Assembly: GCA_015178975.1 (NCBI GenBank)
Contig: WHVD01000163.1
Location: 62,001-126,000, forward strand
DNA: 64,000 bases
Source: Hysterangium stoloniferum
Taxonomy: Eukaryota; Basidiomycota; Agaricomycetes; Hysterangiales; Hysterangiaceae
Direction of reading: 5' to 3'
Within the stretch, counting starts at the first letter, position 1. The number at the start of each line of letters is the position of its first letter. A program made the translations under genes and the position numbers. Below, in pieces: positions 33,830 through 44,989 of this stretch. The notes beneath the pieces are model-generated. The model saw nothing but the letters and a program-made list of their open reading frames with translations. It did no database searches and was not told the DNA's origin.

Positions 33830-36800
33830 ATGGCGCCAAAAAAACTCGCCACTACTCTCACCAAGAAAAAATCTGCACAAGGAGCTCTTTTAAAGCTTCA
33901 AGGAGCAACGGAACAGGCTGTCCAAGTTGCTGCTGCGCAAGGGCGACCAACTGGGCAATATGTAATGGAAGCCGCCAACCTTCTTGCGGAGTAGGTCACT
34001 TGTGTATATAACATGTCTTATAGCTGCTTAGTGCAAAATTTAGTCAGAGAGAAGAATTTTCAGCTGCGGAAGCGGATTTAAAGAGGAGCAATAACCCTTT
34101 AAAGAAGATTACACACAAGACAAGCCAGCGCTTTGACAAAATAGTAGATGTTTCGGAGCAAGAATCACGAAGGGTGATGGTACTGTTTTATTTGTTTCGT
34201 TTTTTAATATTGGTTCACATTCCTAATTATAGACGCTGTCTCAAGAAGAGACGACTAAATGCGAGTGCAGTGTTAGAAACCATCTTATTAAAGTGTTGTC
34301 TAATCAGAACGATACACTACAGGGAAAGAGAAGTCACAGGTGCATTTAATGAGCTCATATAAACGAGACCTTCTCACTAGCAATTTTGAATATTACAGGA
34401 CAGGAAGGCAGAAAGTAATCAAATACATGACCTCTTTGTTTACCCGGCTAATTAGACAGGTATATATTCAGCAGAGGCCAAGGTGCGTGACATCCCACAG
34501 GATGATTTTGTTGAATACAGCGTTATTGATGTACCTCAATAATATAGAGCACCAAAATGGACGAATTTGACAGACGCAAGTAGAGTCTCAATCACATACG
34601 TTTCAACTTGATCTAACACCATTTGTTTTGCTTCAGGCGCCGAGGTCCGGTAGCAATCAATGATAAAACGGAATATGAGTATTTATTCGATATTCACAGG
34701 AGAAAAAGAAGCGGGAGAAGCAACAGCGGCAAGGTTGGTTTAGGATGATTTTCTGACCTATGAGTTTATGCTAAATCCTTGGACACAGCGATGGTTAGGC
34801 TGAGTTTAAGATACCATTAAGTGCACTATCAAGTAACCCTGTCTCAGATACAAGAGTTGGAGGAGGAAGAGAAAAAGAAAGAAAGAGAAAGAGAAGGTAA
34901 GCCATTATTTTTGATCGATCCAGCGCTCCCCGAACAATTGATTATTCAGATTCCAAACGGGATGGTTCAAACCTTCCGGTATGTTGAGAGCACAATATGA
35001 TTATTACTGGAAGCTGATTTGTATTACTAGGGGACTAGCGAGGTGCTGGGCGAATTGATGTGTCTTCATTTAAATTTTCGCAAATACTGCCCACTTGGGT
35101 ATAGCTCATACTACACTTTAATACGGTAGACCGGATCAATGCGATAGATATTGAACGGGAGCGGCTTCTTGCTTTGCCTCCCCCGCCGCCGCGGCACGCC
35201 ACAATGGTCCCTATGAAGGGTGACAATGAGACGGTGCCTTCGGAGGACTATCACAATAGGTGGAGCATTGATTGTCCTTCCGAAGAAAGCGTTGGCCATG
35301 GGAGTATGCATTCAATGGTGTCGAACGCCTCCAGCCGGACTGCGGGCAGTGGAGTCTCCAAATTGTCCCACCATGACGCCGGATCGATACTACGGTATGT
35401 GGAATAATCTTCATGAACCAAATTATACCAGTGACAATAGTTACGCAGCGGGCGCGAAGGTTCTTTTGCACCTCACCCCCGAGCACCACACATGCCCCTA
35501 TATCTCGATGGTACCCATCCGATCATATAAAACGTAGCGGGTACTAATGGCAATCAATTTATCAGTCATAACCCTCTAATAAATGCGAAGAAACAACACC
35601 AATTTCTCCTCCACCAAGAAGCAGCAGGTAATATAATTACACGTCTCGGAAGACAATTATCTATTGACCACTCTACACTTCTCTTCTCCCAGCCTCCGAG
35701 ACCCCCATCACTGGAAGAAGCCTGTGGTTAGATCTATTCAATATCAGAGGTATTTCTATTCAATGTGGAGAATTTCCACGGAGATAACTGATATACGAAC
35801 AGCTCTAAAGGTCACTCGAGTGTCACGCGAAACACCACGTATTTAACTTTTTGATTGGGCTTTGATTGACACGCTGATTAAATTATGATACCTTTAGTTA
35901 CAGTGATGCGCCTTCGAACATAGCAACGGCAATGCCGCTGTCGCCTCCCCCCACGACGCCGCTTGTCATCTATCCAATCACACCCAAAACTAAATATTTT
36001 TAACCAGGCTGCACCCTCGTACTACTACAACAAACGCTAAGTATATATTTATTTAAGGCCGAAGACATTATGGCACACTGATATGTTTATACGAATGTCA
36101 ACTCCAGCAGTGCTTTTGCTTATGCTGCACAGCAGACGCCTCCTGCGCCTCCAGTTCCCCCGAAGCCTAGGTACCTTTGAACATTTTCCTATTATATACA
36201 GCTAAGACTATCTAAACAGATATCAGGGCCAAGAAATGATAGCAACTTCCGGTCAATCCAGTTCGGCCAGAGATGCTTACAATCATCTTGCCTTGTCTGC
36301 AGCAGTGGCGTATCTCAAAGTATGAGCACTGGTCCTGCCAGCTCAAGCGGTCTCTACTATTCTAGTAGTGCAGGCCCACCGTTCGCTCAGCCTGCCTGGT
36401 GTTTTTAATCGCTTTCATTATGGTGCACTGACATCTTTACATCCATGCCAGGTCCAGCAGTGAGTCTGCGTACGCTGCACACCATCCGCCGCCTACGCCT
36501 CCAGTTCCCCCGAAGCCTAGGTTCTTTTGAACATTTTCCTATTATATACAGCTAAGACTATCTAAACAGATATCAGGGCCAAGCAATGATAGCAACCTCT
36601 GGTCAATCCAGTTCGGCCAGTGATGCTTACCATCACCCTGCCTTGCCTGCTCATAACAATAGTGGCGCATCTCACAGTATGAACAATTGTCCTGCCAGTT
36701 CAAGCGGTCTCTACTATTATAGTAGTGGAGGCCCACCGGTCGCTCAGCCTGCCTGGTATTTTTAATCGCTTTCATTATGGTGCACTGACATCTTTACATC

Positions 36801-37315
36801 CATGTCAGGTCCAGCAGTGCGTCTGCGTACGCTGTACACCAACCGCCTGTAATTCCAGTTCCCTCGAAGCCTAGGTACTTTTGAACATTTTCCTATTATA
36901 TACAGCTGAGACTATCTCAACAGATATCATGGCCAAGCAACGATAGCAACTTCCGCTCAATCCAGTTCGGCCAGCGATGCCTACCGTCACCCTGATCATA
37001 GCAGTAGTATCGTGTCTCAAAGTATGAGCACTGGCCCCGCCAGTTCAAGCGGTCTTTACTCTTCTAGTAGTGGAGCCGCACCGTTCGCTCAGCCGCCTTG
37101 GTATTTTAATCGTTTCTTTTTTCTTCATTGATGTATGTGCGACTAACAATCGGCTAGGGTTACCTCTGCCCAAGGTAATCCCACACGGGGAAATTCATCT
37201 GCTCAATCTAACCAATCATTTAGCCAGCAGCAGAAGTATGTGTTTCTTGCGATCTACCATAATATTTAATGTAACTCGTTAAATTTACAGATATAAGCCT
37301 CAGACTCTGCCCCCT
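33830..37315 (+). CDS. Multi-exon Ser/Pro/Tyr/Gln-rich protein gene with triplicated exons, 3' end lost
   Basis: Not recognised. It starts MAPKKLATTLTKKKS at 33830. The first exons are 33830-33990, 34044-34173 and 34233-34339, with introns of 53-59 nt that keep the frame. Later coding blocks are clear but not all junctions are: about 35119-35398 (DRINAIDIERERLLALPPP to HDAGSILR, donor GTATGT), about 35590-35640 and 35690-35750 (FLLHQEAA, ETPITGRSLWLDL), and about 35900-36000 (DAPSNIATAMPLSPPPTTPL). Then come three copies of a short exon plus a long exon (36108-37100). The final exons are 37158-37235 and from 37291, where similarity to a copia gag begins within a few tens of bases. Tyr, Ser and Gln repeats suggest a disordered or cytoskeletal/RNA-binding protein, but that is a guess. 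The first long exon copy has lost 7 nt relative to the second and shifts frame, so the gene is probably no longer functional. Confidence 0.45.
36108..37100 (+). repeat. Tandem triplication of a two-exon/two-intron unit (about 350 bp)
   Basis: Short exons end at 36170, 36520 and 36874 (PPVPPKPR-type end). Long exons are 36220-36398, 36570-36755 and 36924-37100 (SGQSSSASDAY, ASSSGLY, PPVAQPAW). Introns of 49 nt (36171-36219, 36521-36569, 36875-36923) and 53 nt (36399-36451, 36756-36808) are almost identical between copies. The last intron is 57 nt and diverged. Confidence 0.85.
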
Positions 37316-38100
37316 AACTCTCACCCTGAGACTGGGTTTGGAAACCTGACCACCAGGTTTGCCCTCTTTGAAAACTGGTCCATGTGTTTATCAAAAAAAC
37401 AACAACTTGCACAATTGGAACTCACTCTTGGCATTCAACCAGACAAATCCCTTACCTCCATGAAAGTGACCCAGTCATCTCTTGGGAAAACTTGCATTAG
37501 GTCCATGTCACCCATGGCTTTGCATCTTGACTTGCTCTTCATTGCCATTTCATGACCATGAAAAAAGACGAGTCACAAAGTATGCAATGTTGGATTGCCT
37601 CAGTAAATCATGCTGCACAGCATCTCAGCCATGCAACTACCCCTCCAACCACTGACATAAATAGATAATACCCTCCATCACTGGCTGAAAACTCGTGAAG
37701 ATGAAGAAACAGTTTTGGTACTAACCAATGGTCTTGATGAGTTGTACAACAGTTTGTCATTAGCTTAGATGCAGTCCCACTGGAACAACTCACACTTGAC
37801 TATGTTATCAGTCATTCACTCAATGAAGAATCTTGTCAGTTAGACCCTCACATTTAATCTATTCCCAGCAAGGACTACAACACTCAGGCATTTTCCACTA
37901 TGTGTGGCCATACAACTAAACACCAACCAAATATTTTGTGTTTTAACTGTGGGGGACATGGTCATTACCAAATCAACTTCCTGAGCCCTAAGAATTCCAC
38001 CCATACCAACATTGCCAATTGTAGTGATGATGTCGAAGTTTGCAATACTGTGGAATGTGCAATGGGTGTGTGTACAGCTACAGTGATTCACACTTAGGGA
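37316..38100 (+). pseudogene. gag: Ty1/copia-type gag remnant
   Basis: The frame pieces contain LTNGLDELYNSLVISLD and LEQLTLDYVISHSLNEE, typical of copia gag (UBN2-type). A zinc knuckle follows with CFNCGGHGHYQINF at about 37940, in which the last Cys is Phe. Stops interrupt it. No pol follows. The host gene is cut here. Confidence 0.65.
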
Positions 38101-38131
38101 CTCTTTTTCAAAAGCTTTGATTAAGGGAGTG

Positions 38132-38322
38132 TGTTGATATTTGATATATTTAACTAATAATCTCCCATTCTCTTGTTAATAAAGTTTGTAAACAGATAAG
38201 TAACTACTGTTTAGTTGCTTAGTAATACAATGTTTTTTGCTCATGTCCACTGTGTCTCGACGTATTTCACTCACCTAAATCTTACAATCATGTGTATGAT
38301 TTCTTTCTTTATGTTTTACCCA
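38132..38322 (+). mobile_element. Copia LTR fragment, plus orientation
   Basis: Starts TGTTGATATTTG directly after the purine-rich AAGGGAGTG, as a 3' LTR should. The right end is uncertain. TTACCCA at 38322 is followed by TGGTATGAAC, which looks like a primer-binding site of a 5' LTR. Both readings cannot describe one simple element. Confidence 0.5.
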
Positions 38323-38929
38323 GTGGTATGAACTTATATGTATCCTACCTGGCATGAACCAGTTGAATAACTAACGGGGTGAGGCGAGTGGCATGGCTGC
38401 CCCAAACACTCTACCAAAAAAAAGGATTGGACTGATTACACATTTGACTTCACATGAATCACAATTTATAATGAAGAATAGAATATTTGGTAGAAAATCG
38501 GTGCATACATCAAGTAATACATTTGAAAAAGATACAATTTATTAAGAAGAGAGCCAGGCATTGAGAGGAAAACATCACTCGAAAAACTACCAACTACAGA
38601 AGCTTTCCATAAGTGTGCAGATTGTTCAGTGTTTGAGCAAGAGAAAAAGAAAAAAAGGTGGGTTGAGGCTGTCTACGATATAAACTTATATCTTGCCCCT
38701 CGGCTTTCCCGGTTAATTGGTAGGGTTTGTTTGTTCCTGCCTTTTCCGCCTTTTCTGCTCTTCCTATCAACAATGTCCCAGACATCCTTACAAATGAGAA
38801 GTGCTTATGTACACTACAGTTTTCTCCAGTTCCAAATTGACTTAAATTACCCCCTTCCAGTTCTCGGTCCTATTACTCTATTCTAATACCCTTGAAGGTG
38901 TCTTCAGCAAGATGTGACTCCTTATTACA

Positions 38930-39240
38930 TGACTCTTAGTAATTCAGCCCTCCAGTTGATTGAGCTAAGTGTTGATCTGTTTCTATTATGCTATGTATCT
39001 GCTCTGTTTGAAATACTGGAGCACCCTAACAGTTCATGCGAGGGTGCAACACATAAGTTGAAGCTAAGCTCCACTACACTTATAGAGTTGGACCTGACTA
39101 GTACAATCTTTATCATTGGCCCCCCAATTAACTTGGTTCTTATCATTAGCCCCCCTGACTTAGAGCCTCTCCCCCCTTTAGGCTTAGATCTTAACAGTCC
39201 TTCTATATGGCCACCTAAGAAAAAATACAAGGAGTAACCA
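38930..39240 (+). repeat. Dispersed repeat G, copy 1
   Basis: Collinear with 63300-63610, for example TTAGTAATTCAGCCCTC, GAGCACCCTAACAGTTCAT and TTAGAGCCTCTCCCCCC. Probably part of another LTR. The coding potential in it is not conserved. Confidence 0.65.
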
Positions 39241-39244
39241 CTCA

Positions 39245-40181
39245 ACAGCACAAATTTGTGTGGCAATGAATCCAGATAATAAGTCTGCAGGACTGATAAC
39301 CTGTAAGATTTGGATGCACAAAATACATTGAGACATGGTGGACACAAACAAAAAATGTTGTATTACTAAGTGTTAAGAACTGGAAACTGACTAATGTCGG
39401 TGGCCGACAGGGACCGATCGGAAGGACTTGGCTTCAGCTTATGTGCTGCACCCTCGCAAATATCCGTAGGTTGTCCTTAAATTTCGGACAGGTGAAGACT
39501 ATATCCTAAGAAGGACCTTTCGGTGAGATACTGATCGGAACCGAAGGACAGGTCAAGTGTCGGGCCAAGGGATCGGGCCGAGAATGGGCGAGCGCACGTG
39601 AAGGCGGAAGGGGGTTCTTCTAGTATGAGACTGCTACAGACGTATGGGGGTATTCTGAGTCGATATTCTGATTACCTAGTAACTACAATTACAGCGGGTT
39701 CATATACCAGTAACAGGCGTCTGGAAAATACTAATGGGGAGAAGGGCGGAACACGGTATTAACAATAAGCTTGACTAGGAACGGGAAGTTTATGATTAGT
39801 TCGGAGGCCGATGATAACCGAGAGCGGGATTACGATAAAAGGAAATGGTTCGAGGACTACAAATATAGATAGACATATGCGAAACATAAGATTGAACGGA
39901 TCAACATAATAAAGGGGACGTATCAAAGTTTGACCAGACAATACGAGTTATTTGACGTGGGCGTAAATGGAGTTTGATCTTCGCGAAACATTCGTCAGCT
40001 TCGGGGCCGATGGTTTCCGAGAGGATGACTTGAAACGTTGACAAGTGGCGATAACCTCGGGGCCGATAGGGTTGCGACACGGTCGTAACACTAAGCAACT
40101 ATACAGTAGTTACTTATTTATTTACAAACTTTATTAACAAGAGAATGCAAGATTATTAGTTAAATATATCAAATATCAACA
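39245..40181 (-). mobile_element. Copia LTR, minus orientation, interrupted by LTR B
   Basis: The minus strand from 40181 (TGTTGATATTTGATATATTT) matches the plus-strand LTR at 38132, breaks at the CTAAG target site of LTR B, and resumes to the left of 39366. The two copia LTRs therefore face each other, which is not the layout of one intact element. The left end is approximate. Confidence 0.65.
39371..40090 (+). mobile_element. Solo LTR, family B, with TSD CTAAG
   Basis: 720 bp from TGTTAAGAACTGG to GTCGTAACA, flanked by CTAAG at 39366-39370 and 40091-40095. Contains the shared core GACTTGGCTTCAGCTTA at 39425. It is inserted in a reverse copia LTR. Confidence 0.9.
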
Positions 40182-40344
40182 ATAATCACTGCACACATTA
40201 CCTCCCAAGCAAATGCTTTTATGCATAGCAGACAAAGCTGCTAGTGTGGAACTCAAGCCAAGAATGGTCTCATGGAGGCCTTCATTGATTAATACTTAGT
40301 AAAACTCCAGTAACATCTTTCACAGACATATATATTAACTTCTC

Positions 40345-40775
40345 TGTCATGAATTGATTATTCTTCAATAAAGTCGAATAATATTCTACTGATCGAACTT
40401 GAAAGCCTCGTTTGACGAAGTATATATTCGCCCTGTTGATGAAGTAAGAGGCTATTACCAGTCATGAGAACTCATGGAAGTATTTGTCAAAGAAGTTACA
40501 ACAAGTTAGATTACTAGTATCACTAATTTACAGATATTTCGACTAACTTCCCTTGCTCCTTTTGTGGCCCTTTTATGCTTTTCTTCATATCATTATGACT
40601 ATATTATGAACTAATAATGAAATCATTCATGATGTCGAAATGAGACATGTTGAAAGAGATTCAATGGTGTCAAATAATGTTCGGGTTTGTTGAGTTGAAT
40701 TTGATGAGTCGAAGAGTTGTCGAAAATTACCTTTGAATATTTGTGACAATATTGTGACTTGTGACGGTTGTGACA
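40345..40775 (-). mobile_element. 3' LTR of chromovirus E3 (family I)
   Basis: Read on the minus strand it runs from TGTCACAACCG to TTCATGACA (431 bp). A TATA-like CATAAAAGGGC lies on the minus strand. Immediately 5' of it (minus) is the purine-rich CAAGGGGAGAATAC (40776-40789), a polypurine tract, so this is the 3' LTR of an element whose pol is the minus integrase at 43375-44130. Confidence 0.75.
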
Positions 40776-40852
40776 GTATTCTCCCCTTGTGATTGAGCCC
40801 ACAAGGTCGGAGTTTAAAAAATTTTCATCGTCTATTTTCGTGTCATCAATCA

Positions 40853-43262
40853 ATGTCTGACATAGAAGTCGATCAACTCGAATCAGAATCCAAGTTTTTG
40901 GGCTTCAAAGATAGAGATATAGTTGTTGATGCAGTTGGTAAGTTGATTTCTGGGATTTCTTTAAATTAGTTAATTAGTTATTTTTTAGAAGAAATTCCCA
41001 GAAAGCATTTAGCAGATTGCGAAGAGCCATTCAATAAGGTGACTCATAAGGGAATTGGAATGCTGTTACAACCAGAAATCCCGCCAGACTCTGGGACTAA
41101 CTTATACGCACCTGTGCCTTATACGCACCCATTGTCAGTTTACCAGAATTCCCACTGGACTCCATACATCAGACTTGTCTACGTTTGACTTCATTACGTT
41201 GTGTTTCAGTCACCGGAATACCCACTGGACTCCGTCCCTGTCTATGTCTGACCTGTCCCATGCATCAGTCACCAGACCCTGCTCGTAAAACCTGTCATCC
41301 CTCTAACAGAGCCCCATTCCCATTTTAGTCAAATGACCTGTCACGATTCGGACTCCGCTCCCACTCCATTTCCCATTATGGTTCATGATTTGTCATGATT
41401 CGGACTCCACTCCATTCCATCCCATTCCTAACACCAAATTTGGTGTTTACTATTCCTGTTTCATGTTTTGCTAGTCTCATTTCATTATTACTGGATTTGG
41501 TATGTCATTCATTCTATGGTCTATTTAGTCTGGCAGATGTTGTACATACAATCCAGTCAGAAAATTGGCTTAGATTCCCCCCAGTAATCTAATACATTTT
41601 CTGCTCTAAACTCCTACTTGAATCACTGTTAAGAACTGAAAACTGACTAATGTTGGTGGCCGACAGGGACCGATCTGAAGGACTTGGCTTCAGCTTATGT
41701 GCTGCACCCTCACAAATATCTGTAGTGTGTCCTTAAATTTCGGACGGGCGAAGACTAATCCTAAATAGTTCCTTTCGGTGAGATACCGATCAGGACTGAA
41801 GGACAAGTCAAGTGTCAGGCCAAGGGGTCGGGGCCGGGAGTGGGCAAGCGCATGCGAAGGCGGATGGGGAGATTCTTAGTATGAGACTGTTATGGACGTA
41901 TGAGGGTATTCTGAGTTGATATTCTGATTGCCTAGTAACTACAACTACAGTGGGTTCATATACAAGTAACAGGCGTCTAGAAAATACTAACAGGGAGAAA
42001 GGCGGAAAACGGTATTAACAATAAGCTTGACTAGGAACGGGAAGTTTATGATTAGTTCAGAGGCTGAAGAGATAACCGAGAGTGGAATTACAGAAAAAGG
42101 AAATAGTTTGAGGACTACAAATATAGATAGACATATGTGAAACATAGGATAGAACGGATCATGATAATAAAAGGGATGTATCAAAAGTTTAACCAAATAG
42201 TACGAGTATATTTTGACATGGGCGTAAACGGAGTTTGATCATTGTGAAAGCATACGTCAGCTTCAGGGGCCGATGGTTTCCGATGTGGTGACTTGAATAG
42301 TAACTTGAATCGTCGATAAGTGGCGATAACCTCGGGGAACAATAGGGTTGCGACACAGTCGTAACAATCACACTGCTCATGCTAGTCGGAGCCCATGGGC
42401 TCTGGTGCATCTATCTCTCTCAGTTTTCTCGACTCACAACCTCTCGACCCATGACCTCTGACCTACGACCCCTTGACCCACGAACCCCGCCCGGACTCCC
42501 CAGGATTCCCATCCACCTGTCTGAAATTGGACAACACAATCTTGCGAGGGGCACAGCCTATAAGCTGAAGCCAAGTCCTACCGGATATTCCGTGGGTTTC
42601 TCTGGAGACCCACCGTGTACATACCCTAACAAATGCAATGGGAATTTGAGGCAAAATTGGAAAATTCATAATTTTTCAATTTGTTGAATTTTTCTCAATT
42701 TCTGCTAATTTGTTTTTTTTTCAGTTGCACAATGTGTTTTAACACAAATTTCATGTGGTAGAAAATAAACGTGTTGTCGAACTGCAATCAGTGCAATCGA
42801 TTGCATCAGGCCTGTTATTGGACCGTAAATAGGCCAGCCGGGAATCCATGTCAAAACCATAAGAAAAGTTGAAATGTGATCGAAGAATCAGAGAATGAGA
42901 GCGAAAATGGCACTCCGGGAATTCGTAAACTTGGGCAAAGGAAGAATGTCCATCACAACATTATGTCAAGATTGTCAAATTTTTCTAGATGGTCGAGAAG
43001 GTTGGAAAATCAATTGGATAATCACTTGGAGAAAGAGATAAAGTTGATTGGTGAAAGAATGTTGAAAATGGAAGAAACAATGGATGATTTAATTGGTGAG
43101 ATTAAAGTGTTTAGGGATGACTTTTCAGTTCTGTTGAAGGAACTGGTCGAAAGTGGCAATTTTAGTGAAGAAACTGATATTAGTGTTAATAGCGGGAGAT
43201 TTAGAGGGGTATGGTTTGATAAGATGGCAGAATTGACAGAGGAGGGGATTGAGGATTTATAG
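40853..43262 (+). CDS. Antisense accessory gene of chromovirus E3: Cys-cluster and coiled-coil protein (interrupted)
   Basis: Lies on the plus strand between the integrase stop and the 3' LTR of the minus-oriented E3. Exon 1 is 40853-40937 (MSDIEVDQLESESKFLGF). A 51-nt intron follows (GTAAGT to TTTTTTAG, 40938-40988). Exon 2 continues through EEIPRKHLADCEEPFN to 41063, where solo LTR A (41064-42631) is inserted with TSD AATGC. Removing it restores the local frame. At 42783-42860 there is CNQCNRLHQACYW and NRPAGNPCQNHKK, resembling a Zn2Cys6-type cluster with His at one position and the last Cys out of frame. From 42876 a clean 128-codon frame encodes an acidic segment, a basic SRLSNFSRWSRRLE and a long coiled coil (HLEKEIKLIGERMLKMEET). 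Stops and missing splice sites between 42660 and 42876 leave the middle unresolved. A DNA-binding role is possible but not shown. Confidence 0.45.
41064..42631 (-). mobile_element. Solo LTR family A (reverse) with TSD AATGC, split by LTR B
   Basis: Outer ends TGTTACAACC (41064) and CCCTAACA (42631) are flanked by AATGC at 41059-41063 and 42632-42636. Without the nested LTR B and one target copy it is 823 bp, matching the 819-bp copy at 14992. Confidence 0.9.
41627..42366 (+). mobile_element. Solo LTR family B nested in LTR A, with TSD ATCAC
   Basis: 740 bp from TGTTAAGAACTG to GTCGTAACA, flanked by ATCAC at 41622-41626 and 42367-42371. Collinear with 39371-40090. Confidence 0.9.
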
Positions 43263-43374
43263 ATATTTGAATTTTGATATAATTGATGTTTTTGGCATTT
43301 TGATAATTTTTTTCGATTTTGTTGAATAAGTGTCAAAATAAGTGTCGAAAGATGATTGAATGAAATTTTCAATG

Positions 43375-44130
43375 TCATGGAAGATTTGGATATTTTTGAT
43401 GAAATTCTTTGATAAGGTCGAAAGCATGTTCAAGATCTTGAGATCCTAACCACGAAGTTTCTTCATCTGTTCCAACCAAGCAACTAAATATCATAATGAA
43501 TCTTTATATCTTTTATTGAATTTTGAATCCAAAATTTCTCAAATTTCATATTCAGGTTCTTCTTCAAAATAAATTGGTGGAGGAGGAGGTTGTTTTCGAT
43601 TTGGGAAAGTATTGGGATAAAATGGTTCTAACATTGAAATGTGAAAGATGGGGTGAATTCCTTTGAGATGATTGGGAAGTTTTAATGTGTACGAATAAGA
43701 TTCTGGTCAAGCAATGATTTCAAATGGGCCTAATAATTTTTCTGATAATTTTTTCGATGGTTGAGTCATTCGAATGAAGTCAGATCGTACAAAGACTTGA
43801 GAATGGATCAGGAAGTTGAATGACTCTTTTTGATGTATGTCAGAATATTTTTGATAATGTATTTGCACTTTCTGGATATTTGATTTGAGATGTTTATGTA
43901 GAGCTTCGAGATCTGTCATATAATCACGAGCTAGAGCAGAAGCTAGATCTTTTTCAGGGTGAATTTCTAACAATGGATGATAACCTTTATTAGCAAAAAA
44001 TGGCATTTCACCAGTTGTTTCAGAAGGTGCATTGTTGTAAGCAAATTTGGCTAAAGGGAGTAATTTGGCCCAATTGTCTTGTTGATAATTGGAATATATT
44101 CGTAAATATTGTTTGAGAGTTTGATTGAAT
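43375..44130 (-). pseudogene. pol: E3 chromovirus integrase C-terminal part and chromodomain
   Basis: Minus strand, from right to left. NQTLKQYLRIYSNYQQDNW and FAYNNAP come first, then PFFANKGYHPLLEIHPEKD (about 43950). TQPSKKLSEKLLGPFEIIA follows (about 43730), then PNHLKGIHPIFHISMLEP, EEEPEYEI, and EILDSKFNKRYKDSL leading into the chromodomain. The end of the protein is ETSWLGSQDLEHAF and EFHQKYPNLP before the TGA at 43375-43377. The catalytic core further upstream is cut off by the LTR at 44131, and several frame breaks are present. Confidence 0.75.
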
Positions 44131-44613
44131 TGTCACAAACGTACAAGCTCAAATTTTGATAATATTCAATTTAATATTTCTTCGACATTCCTTTGACATT
44201 CCTTCAACTTTCCAACTCGACTTCCAACTTGACTATTCTTTGACAATATCTTCGACAATCTCAAATATCTTCGACTTGTCTCAGTTTGATGTCATTGATG
44301 ATTTTACTTTGATATCATATTATCATCATAGGTAAATGATATATAGTATAAAAGGGCAATGATAGGAATGAAGGAAGTCAGCCAGAAAACCTGTATCATA
44401 ATTATATTATTTACTGTATTATATAATCATTGAACTTTTTCCAAGCCTTTCTTCGACTTATTTATTCATCAGCCTCTGTGTCCTATCTTTGCCTCACACT
44501 TTATCAACAGGACAAATTAATACTTCGTCGAATGAGGCATCTTTATTTGATATTGTTGAATATTCTTTGATTGTTTATTCGACTTTATTGAGTAAAATTC
44601 GATTCATGTGTCA
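44131..44613 (+). mobile_element. LTR family I, plus orientation, inserted in E3 integrase
   Basis: TGTCACAAACG at 44131 to CATGTGTCA at 44613, related to the minus LTR at 40345-40775. TATA-like GTATAAAAGGGC at 44349 on the plus strand. No polypurine tract precedes it, and integrase codons run up to its left end, so it looks like a solo insertion. A TSD was not found because the right flank differs. Confidence 0.6.
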
Positions 44614-44759
44614 AACTTCTCTCTACTCAGTACTATTCTCCATGTCTTGTTTGCCAAATGTATAGGGACAGCCTTCATCCTACAGTATGCTGGCCTACAT
44701 TTGTGGCCAGGAGGTCCAGTTGAATCCACTGTACCAGTACTTTCCCACAGAAAGAGATG

Positions 44760-44989
44760 AGGAAGAAGCTAACTAAGTTGATATCAGATCTGAGTTGTAC
44801 ATACATGTTTGCAGAACTAATATATATAGGTTGTCCTATAATTGTACTACTAAGATCACAATAAGATGGATTTGGGCAGGGATTTCAAATTGGGAACATA
44901 ATAAGTAAATAGAACAAGGTTTGAGTGCACAATGTCTGGGATCTATATAAGGTTCTGGAGGCAGGAATTATATTGGAGGATTGGAACAT
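44760..44989 (+). mobile_element. LTR family D fragment, outer copy
   Basis: GAAGCTAACTAAGTTGATAT, CAGATCTGAG and ACTAAGATCACAATAAG match the middle of family D. It is cut on the right by a second family D LTR at 44990. Confidence 0.6.

Noticed and set aside
43022-43378. 118-codon minus ORF under the E3 coiled-coil ORF
   Set aside because: It is antisense to the better supported coiled-coil frame and shows a Ser/Leu/Ile-rich shadow composition. Its distal end overlaps only the last codons of the integrase region.
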